A stretch of 21,866 bases of DNA. Origin: Spirochaetales bacterium (GTDB lineage Bacteria; Spirochaetota; Spirochaetia; Sphaerochaetales; Sphaerochaetaceae). Under the pieces are notes generated by a model. The model worked only from the letters and a program-made list of their open reading frames with translations, was not told the DNA's origin and did not search any database. Shown here in pieces: positions 7,076-15,608 of the stretch; position 1 is the first letter of the stretch, and each line of letters opens with the position of its first letter. The DNA lies in assembly GCA_022785155.1 (NCBI GenBank), contig JALFRH010000033.1, forward strand, positions 1-21,866. The letters are read 5' to 3'. The position numbers were made by a program, and so were the translations under genes.

Positions 7076-8187
7076 GAAGTTTTGGAAAAATAAGACGCGT
7101 AGTTGTTAAAGTAGGAACCAATCTTCTTTCCTCAAATACAGGAGTGGACAGGGAGAGGATACGCTCTATTGTCAGTCAGATAGCAAGGGTGAAAAAAGAA
7201 GGCTATGAAATCATGCTTGTTTCTTCCGGAGCTGTAGGTCTGGGAGCCAAGGCCATAGGCCACCTTACTCCTGTAAGGCATATTCCTTTAAAGCAGGCCT
7301 GTGCCTCCATCGGGCAGCCTATGCTTATGAGAGTATATGAAGAGGAGTTCGCTTCCTTCGGCTTGTTGTGTTCACAAGTCTTGATCACCCGTTCCTCTTT
7401 GAACAATCGAAAGAGTTACAATAATCTGAGGGATAGTGTGGCAACTCTCCTTGATTTGGGAGTCGTCCCTATCTTCAATGAAAACGACGTAGTATCTACA
7501 GCTGAAATCGGAGATGTTTTTGGTGACAACGACAGAATGAGCGCTTACTGCGCCAGTAAGATGGATGCAGAGCTTCTCATCCTTTTGACGGACATCGACG
7601 GTGTATACACAGGTAATCCGAAGAAAGATAAGGATGCCGTGATGGTGAAGGAAATAAAGGAAATCACCCCGGAAGTATTCTCTTATGCCAAAGGCGCAGG
7701 ATCCACTTTCAGTACTGGGGGCATGAAGACAAAACTTCTTGCTGCAGAGATAGCACAGAAAGGTGGCTGTGGAACCATTATTGCCAGCGGATATGAAGAA
7801 GACGCAATAATCAGAATCCTCAAGGGCGAGGAGCTTGGTACATACATTCTTCCTACAGAAAGACTAAAGCAGAGACAGAGATGGATTCTCAATACTCCTG
7901 CTTCTGGAGGAATAAGAGTGGATGATGGAGCTGAGAAGGCAATACACTCCGACCATAAGTCCCTGCTTCCAAAGGGAGTTGTTTCTGTTGAGGGCCTTTT
8001 CCTCAAGGGTGATGTAATCGATGTAATGGACAAGGAAGGTAATATCTTTGCAAAGGCAATCACCAATTTCTCTTCCGCGGAGCTATTATCTATAAAAGGA
8101 AAAGATTCAAAGGATATTCCTTATGAAATCGGTGGTGGCCAGAAAGTAGTATTCAGACCAGAAGATATGGTGGATGATTATGAGTAG
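7072..8187 (+). CDS. proB: Glutamate 5-kinase
   Basis: First, feedback-controlled step of proline synthesis: ATP-dependent phosphorylation of glutamate. 371 aa, the full-length two-domain form. Amino-acid kinase domain: VVVKVGTNLL at 10-19, LVSSGAVGLG near 50, FNENDVVS near 138, FGDNDRMSA near 154, LLTDIDGVYTGNP near 173, and GTGGM-like STGGMKTKL near 215. A C-terminal PUA domain runs from about 275 (NTPASGGIRVDDGA) to 360; in ProB this domain is linked to regulation by proline. ATG overlaps the proA stop, so the two are translationally coupled. The 3' end overlaps the next gene by eight bases. Confidence 0.95.
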   Translation: MRSFGKIRRVVVKVGTNLLSSNTGVDRERIRSIVSQIARVKKEGYEIMLVSSGAVGLGAKAIGHLTPVRHIPLKQACASIGQPMLMRVYEEEFASFGLLCSQVLITRSSLNNRKSYNNLRDSVATLLDLGVVPIFNENDVVSTAEIGDVFGDNDRMSAYCASKMDAELLILLTDIDGVYTGNPKKDKDAVMVKEIKEITPEVFSYAKGAGSTFSTGGMKTKLLAAEIAQKGGCGTIIASGYEEDAIIRILKGEELGTYILPTERLKQRQRWILNTPASGGIRVDDGAEKAIHSDHKSLLPKGVVSVEGLFLKGDVIDVMDKEGNIFAKAITNFSSAELLSIKGKDSKDIPYEIGGGQKVVFRPEDMVDDYE

Positions 8188-9091
8188 CTATAGAATCGTG
8201 TTCAGCAAACAAGATCTAGGGTATAGGATTTCCACACTCTATAGACAGAAACAGTTTTCAATCGGGATATTGGATTTTGGAACGAAAGAAGACTTGGTTT
8301 CTGCCTTGGATTGGTATTTGGCCAACATGAATTTATCTGTCCATGTACTCTCTACAGAGTTCAAGATGGAACAGTATGATATTACCAAGGATTATCCTGA
8401 GGTTACCTTTATTGTATTCAAGAACGATACTACAACCGGCGAGTTTATCAATGCCATGGCGGATGAGTGTTATACTGACTACTTCTTTATAGTACGCTCG
8501 GATATGGAAGTGGTCGCCTTTGATGGAGAGTCGCTTTTGAAGACCATGGGAGGAAAGGATCATCCAGTTGCAATAGCACCTGTAATGCTTTCATCTTCCT
8601 TGGAAGTCATGCCTACCATAAGAGCTCCATATATAAGAGGAAAGGAGATAGATCCCCAGTCCTTCCAGCCGGATACAGAAGATGTGAAGCTTGAACCCAC
8701 CCTTTATCCTGTTCTCTGTTCCGGTCTCTATGACCGAGCCCTTTTTCAGAGACTAAGAGGTTATGATACCGAGATACTGGGAGAGTATTATCAGAGCCTT
8801 GATATGGGGGTGAGATCCTGGCTCTTTGGGTATAAGATGTTCGTGACAAGGTCCCTTGCCGTCAGATTTCCTAATCGTGTCTCAATCATCGAAGATAGAA
8901 GCGAGTGCATAGGAATGAATCGTTTTTATACAAAAGCTTTCTCTATAAAGAGAATTGCAGGAAAGAATCTGGTGGGGAAGTGGAAGCCCTTCGTAGATAA
9001 AAAAGTCCTGGCTGAGGAAGTGAAGAAGAAGCAGGTAAATCTCCAGAAGACCGATATCTTTGAGTTGGTGGATAATTGGGGAGAAAAATAA
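8180..9091 (+). CDS. Glycosyltransferase-like (GT-A type) hypothetical protein
   Basis: 303 aa, cytosolic, with no signal peptide or membrane segment. Not firmly recognised. It resembles family-2 glycosyltransferases: alternating hydrophobic strands, YFFIVRSDMEV near residue 110 where a DxD-type metal site would lie, and YYQSLDMGVRSWLFGYKMFVTRSLAVRF near 210-237, similar in layout to the acceptor/ED region before a final strand. The C-terminus (from about 265) is Lys-rich and may be coiled. ATG at 8180 preferred over 8174 because GGTGGA (8169-8174) is correctly spaced for it. It starts inside the end of proB and so is co-translated with the proline genes, though no biochemical link is evident; simple co-transcription is the safer reading. 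Confidence 0.55.
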   Translation: MSSYRIVFSKQDLGYRISTLYRQKQFSIGILDFGTKEDLVSALDWYLANMNLSVHVLSTEFKMEQYDITKDYPEVTFIVFKNDTTTGEFINAMADECYTDYFFIVRSDMEVVAFDGESLLKTMGGKDHPVAIAPVMLSSSLEVMPTIRAPYIRGKEIDPQSFQPDTEDVKLEPTLYPVLCSGLYDRALFQRLRGYDTEILGEYYQSLDMGVRSWLFGYKMFVTRSLAVRFPNRVSIIEDRSECIGMNRFYTKAFSIKRIAGKNLVGKWKPFVDKKVLAEEVKKKQVNLQKTDIFELVDNWGEK

Positions 9092-9146
9092 TATTCCGAA
9101 TTTAGATTGATATTCTTACTGTTATATATAATTCAACTAATAAAAA

Positions 9147-9166
9147 CGCACCCGAAAATGGGTGCG
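9147..9166. terminator. Bidirectional hairpin terminator between convergent operons
   Basis: CGCACCC (9147-9153) pairs with GGGTGCG (9160-9166) around GAAAAT. On the minus strand the stem is followed by TTTTT (complement of 9142-9146), a good terminator for the dinB-trmL-proC-serS-pncB operon that ends at 9172. For plus-strand transcripts from proA-proB the downstream tract is weaker (CTGTCTT). Confidence 0.85.
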
Positions 9167-9171
9167 CTGTC

Positions 9172-10617
9172 TTAGATCTTATCTTCGGCCATCTTTGCCT
9201 GCATTATAAGATTGCCTTTCAGGTTCTTAAGTTTTGTTGAAAGAGACACCTTGTAGATATGTGGGTTGATCTGTCTCTTGTAGGATTTGTCGAAATGACT
9301 CAACATCTCGATACTCCTCTGTTGGATTTCCTTTAAGCTTGGAGAAGGATTAATTCTCTTGCCATTCTCCATTTGCTTTTTTAAAAGAGGTTTGATCTCC
9401 GCATATATATTTTTTCTCATGACAAACATGTCTTGAGTAGAGAAAGGATGGTAGAAAAGATGATTCTCACCTTCCACGATCCTCTCATCGTTCAATGTAA
9501 TCAAATCTGCCAGAGCCTGACCATTTTTGTCGAAGAATCTATAAACCTGCTTTATGCCGGGATTTGTCGTCTTTTCGTAGGAAGCTGAAATCTTGAGAGT
9601 AGGGACATATACTCCGTTTTCTTCCTTGGCACTTAGTTTATATACACCTCCAAGGGCTGCCTGGTTTCCACCTGTAACCAAGTGGGTTCCGATACCCCAG
9701 CTGTCGATAGGGGCGCCATCGTTTATGAGGGTAAGGATAATCTGCTCATTAAGGTCATTGGAGACACAGATGGTTGCATCCTCCAGTCCTGCTTCATCCA
9801 GTCTCATCCTTGCTTCTTTTGTCAGGTAAGAAAGGTCACCGCTATCTATTCTGATACCGATTTTCTTTCCCTTTGCCTTCTGCTCCAGTCCCACTTTGAT
9901 TGCAGCGTCGATACCTGAACCAAGAGTGTCGTAGGTATCGATCAAAAGGATACAGTTATCTGGATAGATGTCTGCAAAGGCTCTGAACGCTTCATATTCA
10001 TCACTGAAAAGCATGATCCAAGAATGGGCCATGGTTCCAGCTACAGGGATACCGAATTCTTTTCCTGCCAAGGTGTTACTTGTGACATCAGCTCCACCTA
10101 TATAGCAGGCACGGGAAGCGGAGAGTGCTCCATCCATACCTTGGGCTCTTCTCAGCCCGAACTCCATTATGGAGCCATGGCTCTTGGTTGCGAGCTTCAT
10201 TCTTGATGCTTTTGTGGCGATGAGAGTCTGGAAGTTAATGGTGTTGAGAAGGACTGACTCAATAAGCTGGGCGTCAAGCATATTTGTCTCAACTCTTATG
10301 AGTGGTTCTTGTGGAAAGGCTGGTGTTCCTTCATCGAAGGCGTAGAGGTCACCGGTGAAACGGTAGGATGCAAGATACTCCAAGAAACTTTCCTGGAACT
10401 TTCCCAAGCTCCTCAAGTAGTTGATATCCTCTTCGCTGAACCTGAAATTCTCCAATATTGTGACCAATTCCTCCAAACCTGTGAATATTGTGTATCCACC
10501 GTTGAAGGGATTGGTTCTATAGAACATGTCGAATACGACTCTAGGATTATGATGCTGAAGGAAGTATCCCTGCATCATCGTCAACTCATAAAAATCGGTG
10601 ACCAATGCGCTTGTCAT
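9172..10617 (-). CDS. pncB: Nicotinate phosphoribosyltransferase
   Basis: Converts nicotinate and PRPP to nicotinate mononucleotide in the Preiss-Handler NAD salvage route. 481 aa, type-2-like length. Visible motifs: TDFYELTMMQGYF at the start, FDMFYRTNPFNGGY, EFGLRRAQG near 152, and GTMAHSW with His198, the residue auto-phosphorylated during ATP-coupled catalysis. IDTYDT near 224, RIDSGDL near 253 and GIGTHLVTGGNQAALGGVYKL near 300 form the PRPP-binding barrel end. The ATG is two bases after the serS stop and the upstream AAGAAG is a poor ribosome site, so coupling to serS is likely. Last gene of the operon. Confidence 0.95.
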   Translation of the reverse strand: MTSALVTDFYELTMMQGYFLQHHNPRVVFDMFYRTNPFNGGYTIFTGLEELVTILENFRFSEEDINYLRSLGKFQESFLEYLASYRFTGDLYAFDEGTPAFPQEPLIRVETNMLDAQLIESVLLNTINFQTLIATKASRMKLATKSHGSIMEFGLRRAQGMDGALSASRACYIGGADVTSNTLAGKEFGIPVAGTMAHSWIMLFSDEYEAFRAFADIYPDNCILLIDTYDTLGSGIDAAIKVGLEQKAKGKKIGIRIDSGDLSYLTKEARMRLDEAGLEDATICVSNDLNEQIILTLINDGAPIDSWGIGTHLVTGGNQAALGGVYKLSAKEENGVYVPTLKISASYEKTTNPGIKQVYRFFDKNGQALADLITLNDERIVEGENHLFYHPFSTQDMFVMRKNIYAEIKPLLKKQMENGKRINPSPSLKEIQQRSIEMLSHFDKSYKRQINPHIYKVSLSTKLKNLKGNLIMQAKMAEDKI

Positions 10618-10619
10618 AG

Positions 10620-11900
10620 TTAATTCTTCTTTTCGATCTTATCGAAGCCTGTATAGCTTACCAAGGCTGGTGGGATGGTAATGGATCCATCTTCATTCTG
10701 ATAGTTTTCAATGACGGCAACCATGGCTCTTGAAAGGGCTACAGCTGTTCCGTTGAGCATGTGCACAAACTTGATTTTTCCATCATCATCGCGATAGCGG
10801 ATATTAAGGGAGCGGGCCTGATAGTCTGTGCAGTTTGAAGTGCTCGTGACTTCTCCGTACTCTCCCTCGTCGCCTCTACCTGGCATCCAAGCTTCTATGT
10901 CGAACTTGCGGTATGCAGGTGCTCCAAGGTCTCCTGTCGCAGTATCTACGATTCTATAAGGCAGTCCAAGTCCCTGGAAGATTTCCTCTTCGATGGAGAG
11001 GATTTCTTTGTGGAAGCTTTCGCTTTCCTCAGGAAGACAATAAATGAACATTTCAAGCTTTGAGAACTGGTGTACTCTATACAGGCCCTTTGAATACTGT
11101 CCTGCGCCGCCTGCTTCTCTTCTGAAGCAGTGGGAAAGACCTGTCATCTTAATAGGGAGATCTTCCTTGTTGAGGATAGTATCTTTGTAGTATCCACCAA
11201 GTGTGATCTCGGCGGTTCCTACAAGACAGGTATCTGTGCCTTCGATTGTGTAGATGTTGGATTCAGCTCCTCTTGGATTGAAGCCGATTCCATTGAGAAT
11301 CTCTTCCTTTGCCACGTCCGGTGTAATAAAAGGAGTGAAACCATGTTTTACAACGATATCCATGGTATAGCGCTCCAAAGCCATCTGGAGGATGACAGCC
11401 TTGTTCTTGATGTAGTAGAACTTCTGGCCTGATACCTTGGCTCCCTTGTCGAAGTCCAGGATATCCAATTCCTCTCCAAGCTGGACATGGTCTTTTGCCT
11501 TAAAGGAGAAGCGGGTAGGTTCTCCATAGAACTTAATGGCAAGGCTGTCTTTGTCTTCCTTTCCAATTGGAGCTTCAGGAGAAGCGTAGTTTGGAATAGT
11601 CATGACTTCTTTCTTGAACTGCTCGTCCAAAACGGTCAATCTGGCTTCCTTCTCGGCAAGAGCTTCCTTGATCTCCTTTCCTTCCTGGATATAGAGCTGT
11701 CTTGTTTCGTTGTCAAGCTTCTGCTTCATTTTCTGAGCTGTTTCATTTCTCTTGCTTCTGAGGTTTTCAACTTCCAAAAGAAGAGCAGCCCTTTCTTCCT
11801 GATCCTTGACGATTTTATCAAGGTCTACATTCATGTATCTATCCTTGATGTTCTTTGCTATTTCGTCATATCTTGTCTTAAGTTCCTTTACGTCTATCAT
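10620..11900 (-). CDS. serS: Seryl-tRNA synthetase
   Basis: Charges tRNA-Ser with serine. 426 aa, the normal length. The N-terminal antiparallel coiled-coil arm that holds the long variable arm of tRNA-Ser spans about residues 30-100 (charged heptads of Lys/Glu/Leu). The class II catalytic core follows: the TxE motif VGTAEI, motif 2 SHCFRREAGGAG to YRVHQFSKLE, and motif 3 LNGTAVALSRAMVAVIEN near the C-terminus. The start is well supported by GGAGGAAAG about 7 bases before the ATG. It lies 17 bases after proC and 2 bases before pncB in the five-gene minus-strand operon. Confidence 0.97.
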   Translation of the reverse strand: MIDVKELKTRYDEIAKNIKDRYMNVDLDKIVKDQEERAALLLEVENLRSKRNETAQKMKQKLDNETRQLYIQEGKEIKEALAEKEARLTVLDEQFKKEVMTIPNYASPEAPIGKEDKDSLAIKFYGEPTRFSFKAKDHVQLGEELDILDFDKGAKVSGQKFYYIKNKAVILQMALERYTMDIVVKHGFTPFITPDVAKEEILNGIGFNPRGAESNIYTIEGTDTCLVGTAEITLGGYYKDTILNKEDLPIKMTGLSHCFRREAGGAGQYSKGLYRVHQFSKLEMFIYCLPEESESFHKEILSIEEEIFQGLGLPYRIVDTATGDLGAPAYRKFDIEAWMPGRGDEGEYGEVTSTSNCTDYQARSLNIRYRDDDGKIKFVHMLNGTAVALSRAMVAVIENYQNEDGSITIPPALVSYTGFDKIEKKN

Positions 11901-11917
11901 CTGTGCTTTCCTCCATA

Positions 11918-12721
11918 TTATTTGGTGTTCCGCGTCATTTCTTCACTTTTTCTTACAGTTGCATCCACAGCATCCTGGACAATGGAAGCAAAGCCTCCAT
12001 CTGTAAGAGCCTTGATGCCCTCTATGGTTGTTCCACGAGGAGAGCATACCATAGTTTCCAATTCAATTGCACCCTTGCCCGTGGCCTTTTGAAGCATTGC
12101 GGCACTTTCCAGTGTTCCTGAAACGATTGAAAGAGCCTTGTTGTATGGGATGCCTTCCCTTACTCCCGCCATTGCAAGGTTGTGCATAAAGTCGAAGACG
12201 AAGGCTATTGCGCTTCCGGAGATTCCTATGAAAGCAGAGAATAGGCTTTCGTCCAGTAAAAATGCATCCCCGAAGGAGGCTGCGATATCAAGGCTAAGGT
12301 CCAACAACTCCTCTCTGAGAGTGGAATCGGCGGCAACGGCTGTTACGCTCTTTCCGACCTTTGCTCCGATATTGGGCATAAAGCGGACCACATCTTTACA
12401 TCCAAGATTATTCTTCAGAGTCTCCAGATCCACTCCTGCGCATATGGAAATAAAGAGTTTAGGGGCAAGAGGCTGTAGTTTATGGTAAAAAGAAGGGAGA
12501 TTCTGAGGCTTGAGGGCTATGATTACACAATCCATATCCACAGCTTCAGAAATGGAGGAGAGAAGGGTTATGGGGCATTCACCCAGCAAGGCCTTTGCCT
12601 TCTCCATGGTCCTTTCATATAAAAAGACTTCGTATTCTTCCTTTTTGGATAGTGCCATGGTAATGGCTCCACCCATGTTTCCTCCACCTATTATAGCTAT
12701 TTTGGTTTTCTTTCCTTCCAT
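11918..12721 (-). CDS. proC: Pyrroline-5-carboxylate reductase
   Basis: Last step of proline synthesis, NAD(P)H reduction of pyrroline-5-carboxylate. 267 aa. N-terminal Rossmann motif IAIIGGGNMGGAI, then ALKPQ near 71, RFMPNIGAKVG near 110, and the C-terminal dimerisation part with GISGSAIAFVF and VCSPRGTTIEG (the SPGGTT motif; Arg replaces the usual first Gly). ATG at 12721 preferred: AGGAG lies 5 bases upstream, whereas the GTG at 12727 would sit inside that ribosome site. The trmL stop codon TAG is part of the same ribosome-site sequence. Together with proA and proB the window contains the complete glutamate-to-proline pathway, split over two opposed operons. Confidence 0.94.
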   Translation of the reverse strand: MEGKKTKIAIIGGGNMGGAITMALSKKEEYEVFLYERTMEKAKALLGECPITLLSSISEAVDMDCVIIALKPQNLPSFYHKLQPLAPKLFISICAGVDLETLKNNLGCKDVVRFMPNIGAKVGKSVTAVAADSTLREELLDLSLDIAASFGDAFLLDESLFSAFIGISGSAIAFVFDFMHNLAMAGVREGIPYNKALSIVSGTLESAAMLQKATGKGAIELETMVCSPRGTTIEGIKALTDGGFASIVQDAVDATVRKSEEMTRNTK

Positions 12722-12729
12722 ATTCACTC

Positions 12730-13197
12730 CTATAGGAAATCAGGGTAATTCCATTGTCTGAGACATTCATAGACCGCCACGGCAACGCTGTTGGATAAGT
12801 TGAGGCATCTCTCACCCTCTTTCATAGGGATTCTTAATGTCTTACCACTGTATTCATCAAGTATCTCTCTTCCCAGTCCTACGGATTCTTTTCCAAATAT
12901 TAGATACACATCTTTATCTTTTGGAAAAGATATATCTGTATATCTATTGGTTCCATGGGCTGAGAAGAACCAACACTCTTTGTCCTTTATGGTGGATAAG
13001 AATGTTTTTTTATCCGGATATTCGATTTTCTTTACATCTTTCCAGTAATCCAAGCCTGATCTTCTTACAGCTTTCTCCGATATATCGAAGCCTAAAGGAT
13101 GGACAAGAACCAGAGTGGAACCTGTGGCAGCGGCAGTCCGTGCTATGTTTCCTGTGTTTTGAGGTATCTCAGGCTCTATAAGGCAAATGTAAATCAT
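12730..13197 (-). CDS. trmL: tRNA (cytidine/uridine-34-2'-O)-methyltransferase
   Basis: SPOUT-class methyltransferase that methylates the wobble ribose of certain tRNA-Leu species using S-adenosylmethionine. 155 aa, the normal size of a stand-alone SPOUT domain (YibK/TrmL). Motif 1 is EPEIPQNTGNIAR near residue 8, motif 2 IFGKESVGLG near 100, and motif 3 IPMKEGERCLNLSNSVAVAVYE near 123; the last two form the deep trefoil knot that binds SAM. Starts 19 bases after the dinB stop; the only purine-rich stretch (GAGAAGG) is rather far, about 14 bases from the ATG. Overlaps the proC ribosome site at its 3' end. Confidence 0.93.
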   Translation of the reverse strand: MIYICLIEPEIPQNTGNIARTAAATGSTLVLVHPLGFDISEKAVRRSGLDYWKDVKKIEYPDKKTFLSTIKDKECWFFSAHGTNRYTDISFPKDKDVYLIFGKESVGLGREILDEYSGKTLRIPMKEGERCLNLSNSVAVAVYECLRQWNYPDFL

Positions 13198-13216
13198 GAG
13201 AGAATTCTACACCTTC

Positions 13217-14392
13217 TCATTCTTTATGGGCAAGTTCACCATCCTTTATTGATGCTGCTCTCTTAACAACTTTTCCATCTTTTGAGAGATTCAGGATGGT
13301 TTTCTCCAAATCCCTCAATTTCTGTTTTTTTTCAATGAAGAATTCTCCCTGCTCAGGGTTTTCCCCTTCATAGACTCCACCAAGGGAGACACCAAGCAGC
13401 CTGACACCAGTGTTGTTATATTTCTTTTCCAACAAGTGGCAGGCTATTCTATATATGTCGTCAGATGAGTAGATGCCGCTTTTTGGTGTCTCGGAAATGG
13501 TGAAGGTGGAGAAATCTCCATAACGAAGCTTCACTGTAACTGTTCTTCCTACACTTTTTTCATCCAAGGCCCTGAACATTACATTCTGGCTCATGAACAA
13601 CAATTCCTGTGAAAGGGCGTCCATTCCATATACATCAGGCCAGAAGGTCCTTTCTTCGCTTATTGAATGGGATTTCACCTCTCCCTGATATATTCCTGGA
13701 TCTATTCCTCTGACTATGGAGTATAAATATTCGCCGCTGGAGGCTCCGAACATATATATAAGTTCATCCTTTCCAAATTTCCTGAGAGACTTGGTGGATG
13801 TGATGCCCTTTCTTTTTATGGCCTCCAAAGTGCTCTTTCCCACTCCCCAAAGTTTCTCCAGGCCTACAGCATCTATGAAATCCTCTTCCTTTTCCTTAGG
13901 GACTACAGTAAGGCCGTCAGGCTTATGATAGTCTGAAGCCAGTTTTGCAATGAAACGGGAGGATGCCACGCCTATGGAGACTGTAAGGCCTGTTTCACGT
14001 AGTATCTTCTCCTTCAGAGATCTGGCGGCTTTACCTGGGAGAGGGTAGATTCTGTTCATGCCTGATAGATCCAGAAAAGCCTCATCAATGGAGACTTGAA
14101 GAAAACCTGGGGCGAAGGAACGTATTATATCCATCACTTCCTTGGATTTTTCGCTGTATCTCCTATGGTTGCCCCATACACATATGGCGTCAGGACAAAG
14201 CTTTAGGGCTGTAGTCATAGGCATGGCTGAATGCACCCCATATTTCCTTGCTTCATAGGAACAGGTGGAGGCGACGCTCCTTGGACCTGGATATCCTATT
14301 ATAAGAGGCTTACCCCTATACTCAGGGTGGTCAAGACACTCTACAGAGGCAAAAAAGGCATCCAAATCTATGTGGAAGAATACATTTCCCAT
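13217..14392 (-). CDS. dinB: DNA polymerase IV (Y-family)
   Basis: Error-prone translesion polymerase, 391 aa. Catalytic carboxylates are Asp9 in HIDLDAFFASVE and Asp103/Glu104 in SIDEAFLDLS; Phe14 is the steric gate. YGVHSAMPM near 51 and the helix-hairpin-helix VGLEKLWGVGKSTLEAIKRKGI (about 173-195) are typical. The little-finger domain starts near 235 (SHSISEERTF). The C-terminal tail is lysine-rich and I do not see an obvious QLxLF clamp-binding motif. First gene of the minus-strand operon. Its ATG lies exactly 7 bases after a consensus TATAAT and has no Shine-Dalgarno, so the mRNA is probably leaderless. I see no LexA box in the shared promoter. Confidence 0.96.
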   Translation of the reverse strand: MGNVFFHIDLDAFFASVECLDHPEYRGKPLIIGYPGPRSVASTCSYEARKYGVHSAMPMTTALKLCPDAICVWGNHRRYSEKSKEVMDIIRSFAPGFLQVSIDEAFLDLSGMNRIYPLPGKAARSLKEKILRETGLTVSIGVASSRFIAKLASDYHKPDGLTVVPKEKEEDFIDAVGLEKLWGVGKSTLEAIKRKGITSTKSLRKFGKDELIYMFGASSGEYLYSIVRGIDPGIYQGEVKSHSISEERTFWPDVYGMDALSQELLFMSQNVMFRALDEKSVGRTVTVKLRYGDFSTFTISETPKSGIYSSDDIYRIACHLLEKKYNNTGVRLLGVSLGGVYEGENPEQGEFFIEKKQKLRDLEKTILNLSKDGKVVKRAASIKDGELAHKE

Positions 14393-14399
14393 AATCTCT

Positions 14400-14451
14400 A
14401 TTATAGCTTCACTTTTTCATCCTTTCCATCTTCCCCCCTGATGGATATAAT
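14400..14451. promoter_or_regulatory. Mirror-symmetric divergent promoter for dinB and the exported protein
   Basis: Plus strand: TTTCCA (14423-14428), 17-nt spacer, TATAAT (14446-14451), 7 nt, ATG (14459). Minus strand: TGGAAA (the complement of the same six bases), 17-nt spacer, TATAAT (14405-14400), 7 nt, ATG (14392). Both -10 boxes are perfect consensus. Both start codons and both -10 boxes are equidistant from 14425.5. The two -35 elements share one site, so simultaneous occupancy by two polymerases is impossible and the genes should compete. Confidence 0.75.
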
Positions 14452-14458
14452 GGTGTAG

Positions 14459-15481
14459 ATGAAAAAAAGAATAAGTGCATTGTTTGTCGTCTTACTTTTG
14501 GCCTTTGGGCTCTTCGCCTCTTCAGAGGAAACTGCAGCCATAAGCGCCCATAGGTATAGTGCACTTAGATCCCCTTCCTACAGCGGTACTTTGGAGGATG
14601 TGTTCGTCAATCCTGCAGCCTTGCCTTTAATGAGGGAGAATATCCTGTATAAAGTCTCGGTTTCTTCTTCTGAAGCCTATGATACATCCCTTCTTTTTTC
14701 ATCCACCCCTACTTGGTATATACAGAATATGGAGAATGAACTTCAGGGAACTGTAGTATCAGGATCCATAGCCCTTACAGCAAAGTCCTCCAGTATACTT
14801 GGCAATAGAATCGAAAAAAGTGATTCCGCTTATTTCGATATCCTGGCAGGTGTAGATATTGAGATCGATTTGGGATATAAGCTTGGGGATAACTTCTCCT
14901 TCGGGTTCAGACTGGGAGGAGGAAACTCCCTTATAAGGGAAGAAAAGAATATTTCCTCCTATATAGATGTGGTCAAGAATGCCCTCTTCAGTCCCTATGA
15001 AAAGATCCAGGACTCTGAGAGATTCGTATCTACCTTCGGCATAATGGTCTTCAATGATAATTTCTCCTTAGGTGTCACGACATCTTCCATAATCGGAGAG
15101 AATCTGGATTTCTCAAGTTATCTTTCGACAATTGTGGGCAATACCACCCTTGCCGTGAGTTTCAGAGGTGATATGTATTCGGAACAGGGAGATCTGAATC
15201 TTCTTGTTCCAAGATTAGGCGCAACTTTGTCAGGAATGGGCTTCGGCAAGGAGAGGGCCATCTCCCTTTCCGGTGACTTGATAATCCAGCTGTTGAAGAA
15301 TGCCTTTGTGGATGCAGGAATAAAGTATCAGTACTTGGTGAATGAAGAAGACATAAAGAGTATATTGTCTTTTTCCCTGTTGGGAGCTCTTGAAGACTTC
15401 TCTCTCTCCTTTAATCTCGCCTTCGATTTCTATGGGGAATATAACTTCCTTCCTTCCATAGTATTTACTTACTCAAATTGA
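14459..15481 (+). CDS. Exported protein, probable outer-membrane beta-barrel
   Basis: 340 aa with a clear signal peptide (MKKR, hydrophobic core to about residue 18, cleavage near FAS-SEE). The rest is rich in Ser and aromatic residues with alternating hydrophobic strands, no helices of membrane length, and a C-terminal strand ending in aromatic Phe-Thr-Tyr-Ser-Asn, as expected of an outer-membrane barrel. The NPAALPL motif near residue 51 resembles the start of the FadL/PorV-like and UPF0164 families found in spirochaetes. No specific function can be given. Single-gene unit, divergent from dinB, with a consensus -10 only 7 bases before its ATG and no ribosome site. Confidence 0.6.
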   Translation: MKKRISALFVVLLLAFGLFASSEETAAISAHRYSALRSPSYSGTLEDVFVNPAALPLMRENILYKVSVSSSEAYDTSLLFSSTPTWYIQNMENELQGTVVSGSIALTAKSSSILGNRIEKSDSAYFDILAGVDIEIDLGYKLGDNFSFGFRLGGGNSLIREEKNISSYIDVVKNALFSPYEKIQDSERFVSTFGIMVFNDNFSLGVTTSSIIGENLDFSSYLSTIVGNTTLAVSFRGDMYSEQGDLNLLVPRLGATLSGMGFGKERAISLSGDLIIQLLKNAFVDAGIKYQYLVNEEDIKSILSFSLLGALEDFSLSFNLAFDFYGEYNFLPSIVFTYSN

Positions 15482-15528
15482 AATTAAATCCCCGATATTA
15501 AAAAAGTGAAAAAATCTCTCTGAAGGTA

Positions 15529-15558
15529 TTGCCATTGTTATGTATATTACGATATAAA
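15529..15558 (+). promoter_or_regulatory. Candidate adhE promoter
   Basis: TTGCCA (15529-15534), 18-nt spacer and TATAAA (15553-15558). This predicts a start near 15565 and a leader of about 45 nt carrying the AGAGG ribosome site of adhE, unlike the leaderless pattern elsewhere. A short inverted repeat CGATA-N6-TATCG (15550-15565) overlaps the -10 and could be an operator. I see no full Rex-type palindrome. Confidence 0.4.
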
Positions 15559-15608
15559 GTTATCGATATTTAAATATGGATAAATTTATATCTTAAGAAG
15601 AGGTTCTT

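Noticed and set aside
8174..8179. Earlier ATG for the glycosyltransferase-like gene
   Set aside because: The GGTGGA site abuts it; spacing fits the ATG at 8180 better.
11487..12092. 201-codon plus-strand frame across serS/proC
   Set aside because: Antisense to two well-supported genes; hydrophobic stretches are complements of Lys/Glu-rich SerS coiled coil.
12722..12727. GTG start for proC two codons upstream
   Set aside because: It overlaps the AGGAG ribosome site that is properly spaced for the ATG at 12721.
15482..15608. Rex operator upstream of adhE
   Set aside because: Only a half site (TTGTTA) is present; no matching second arm at the required spacing.
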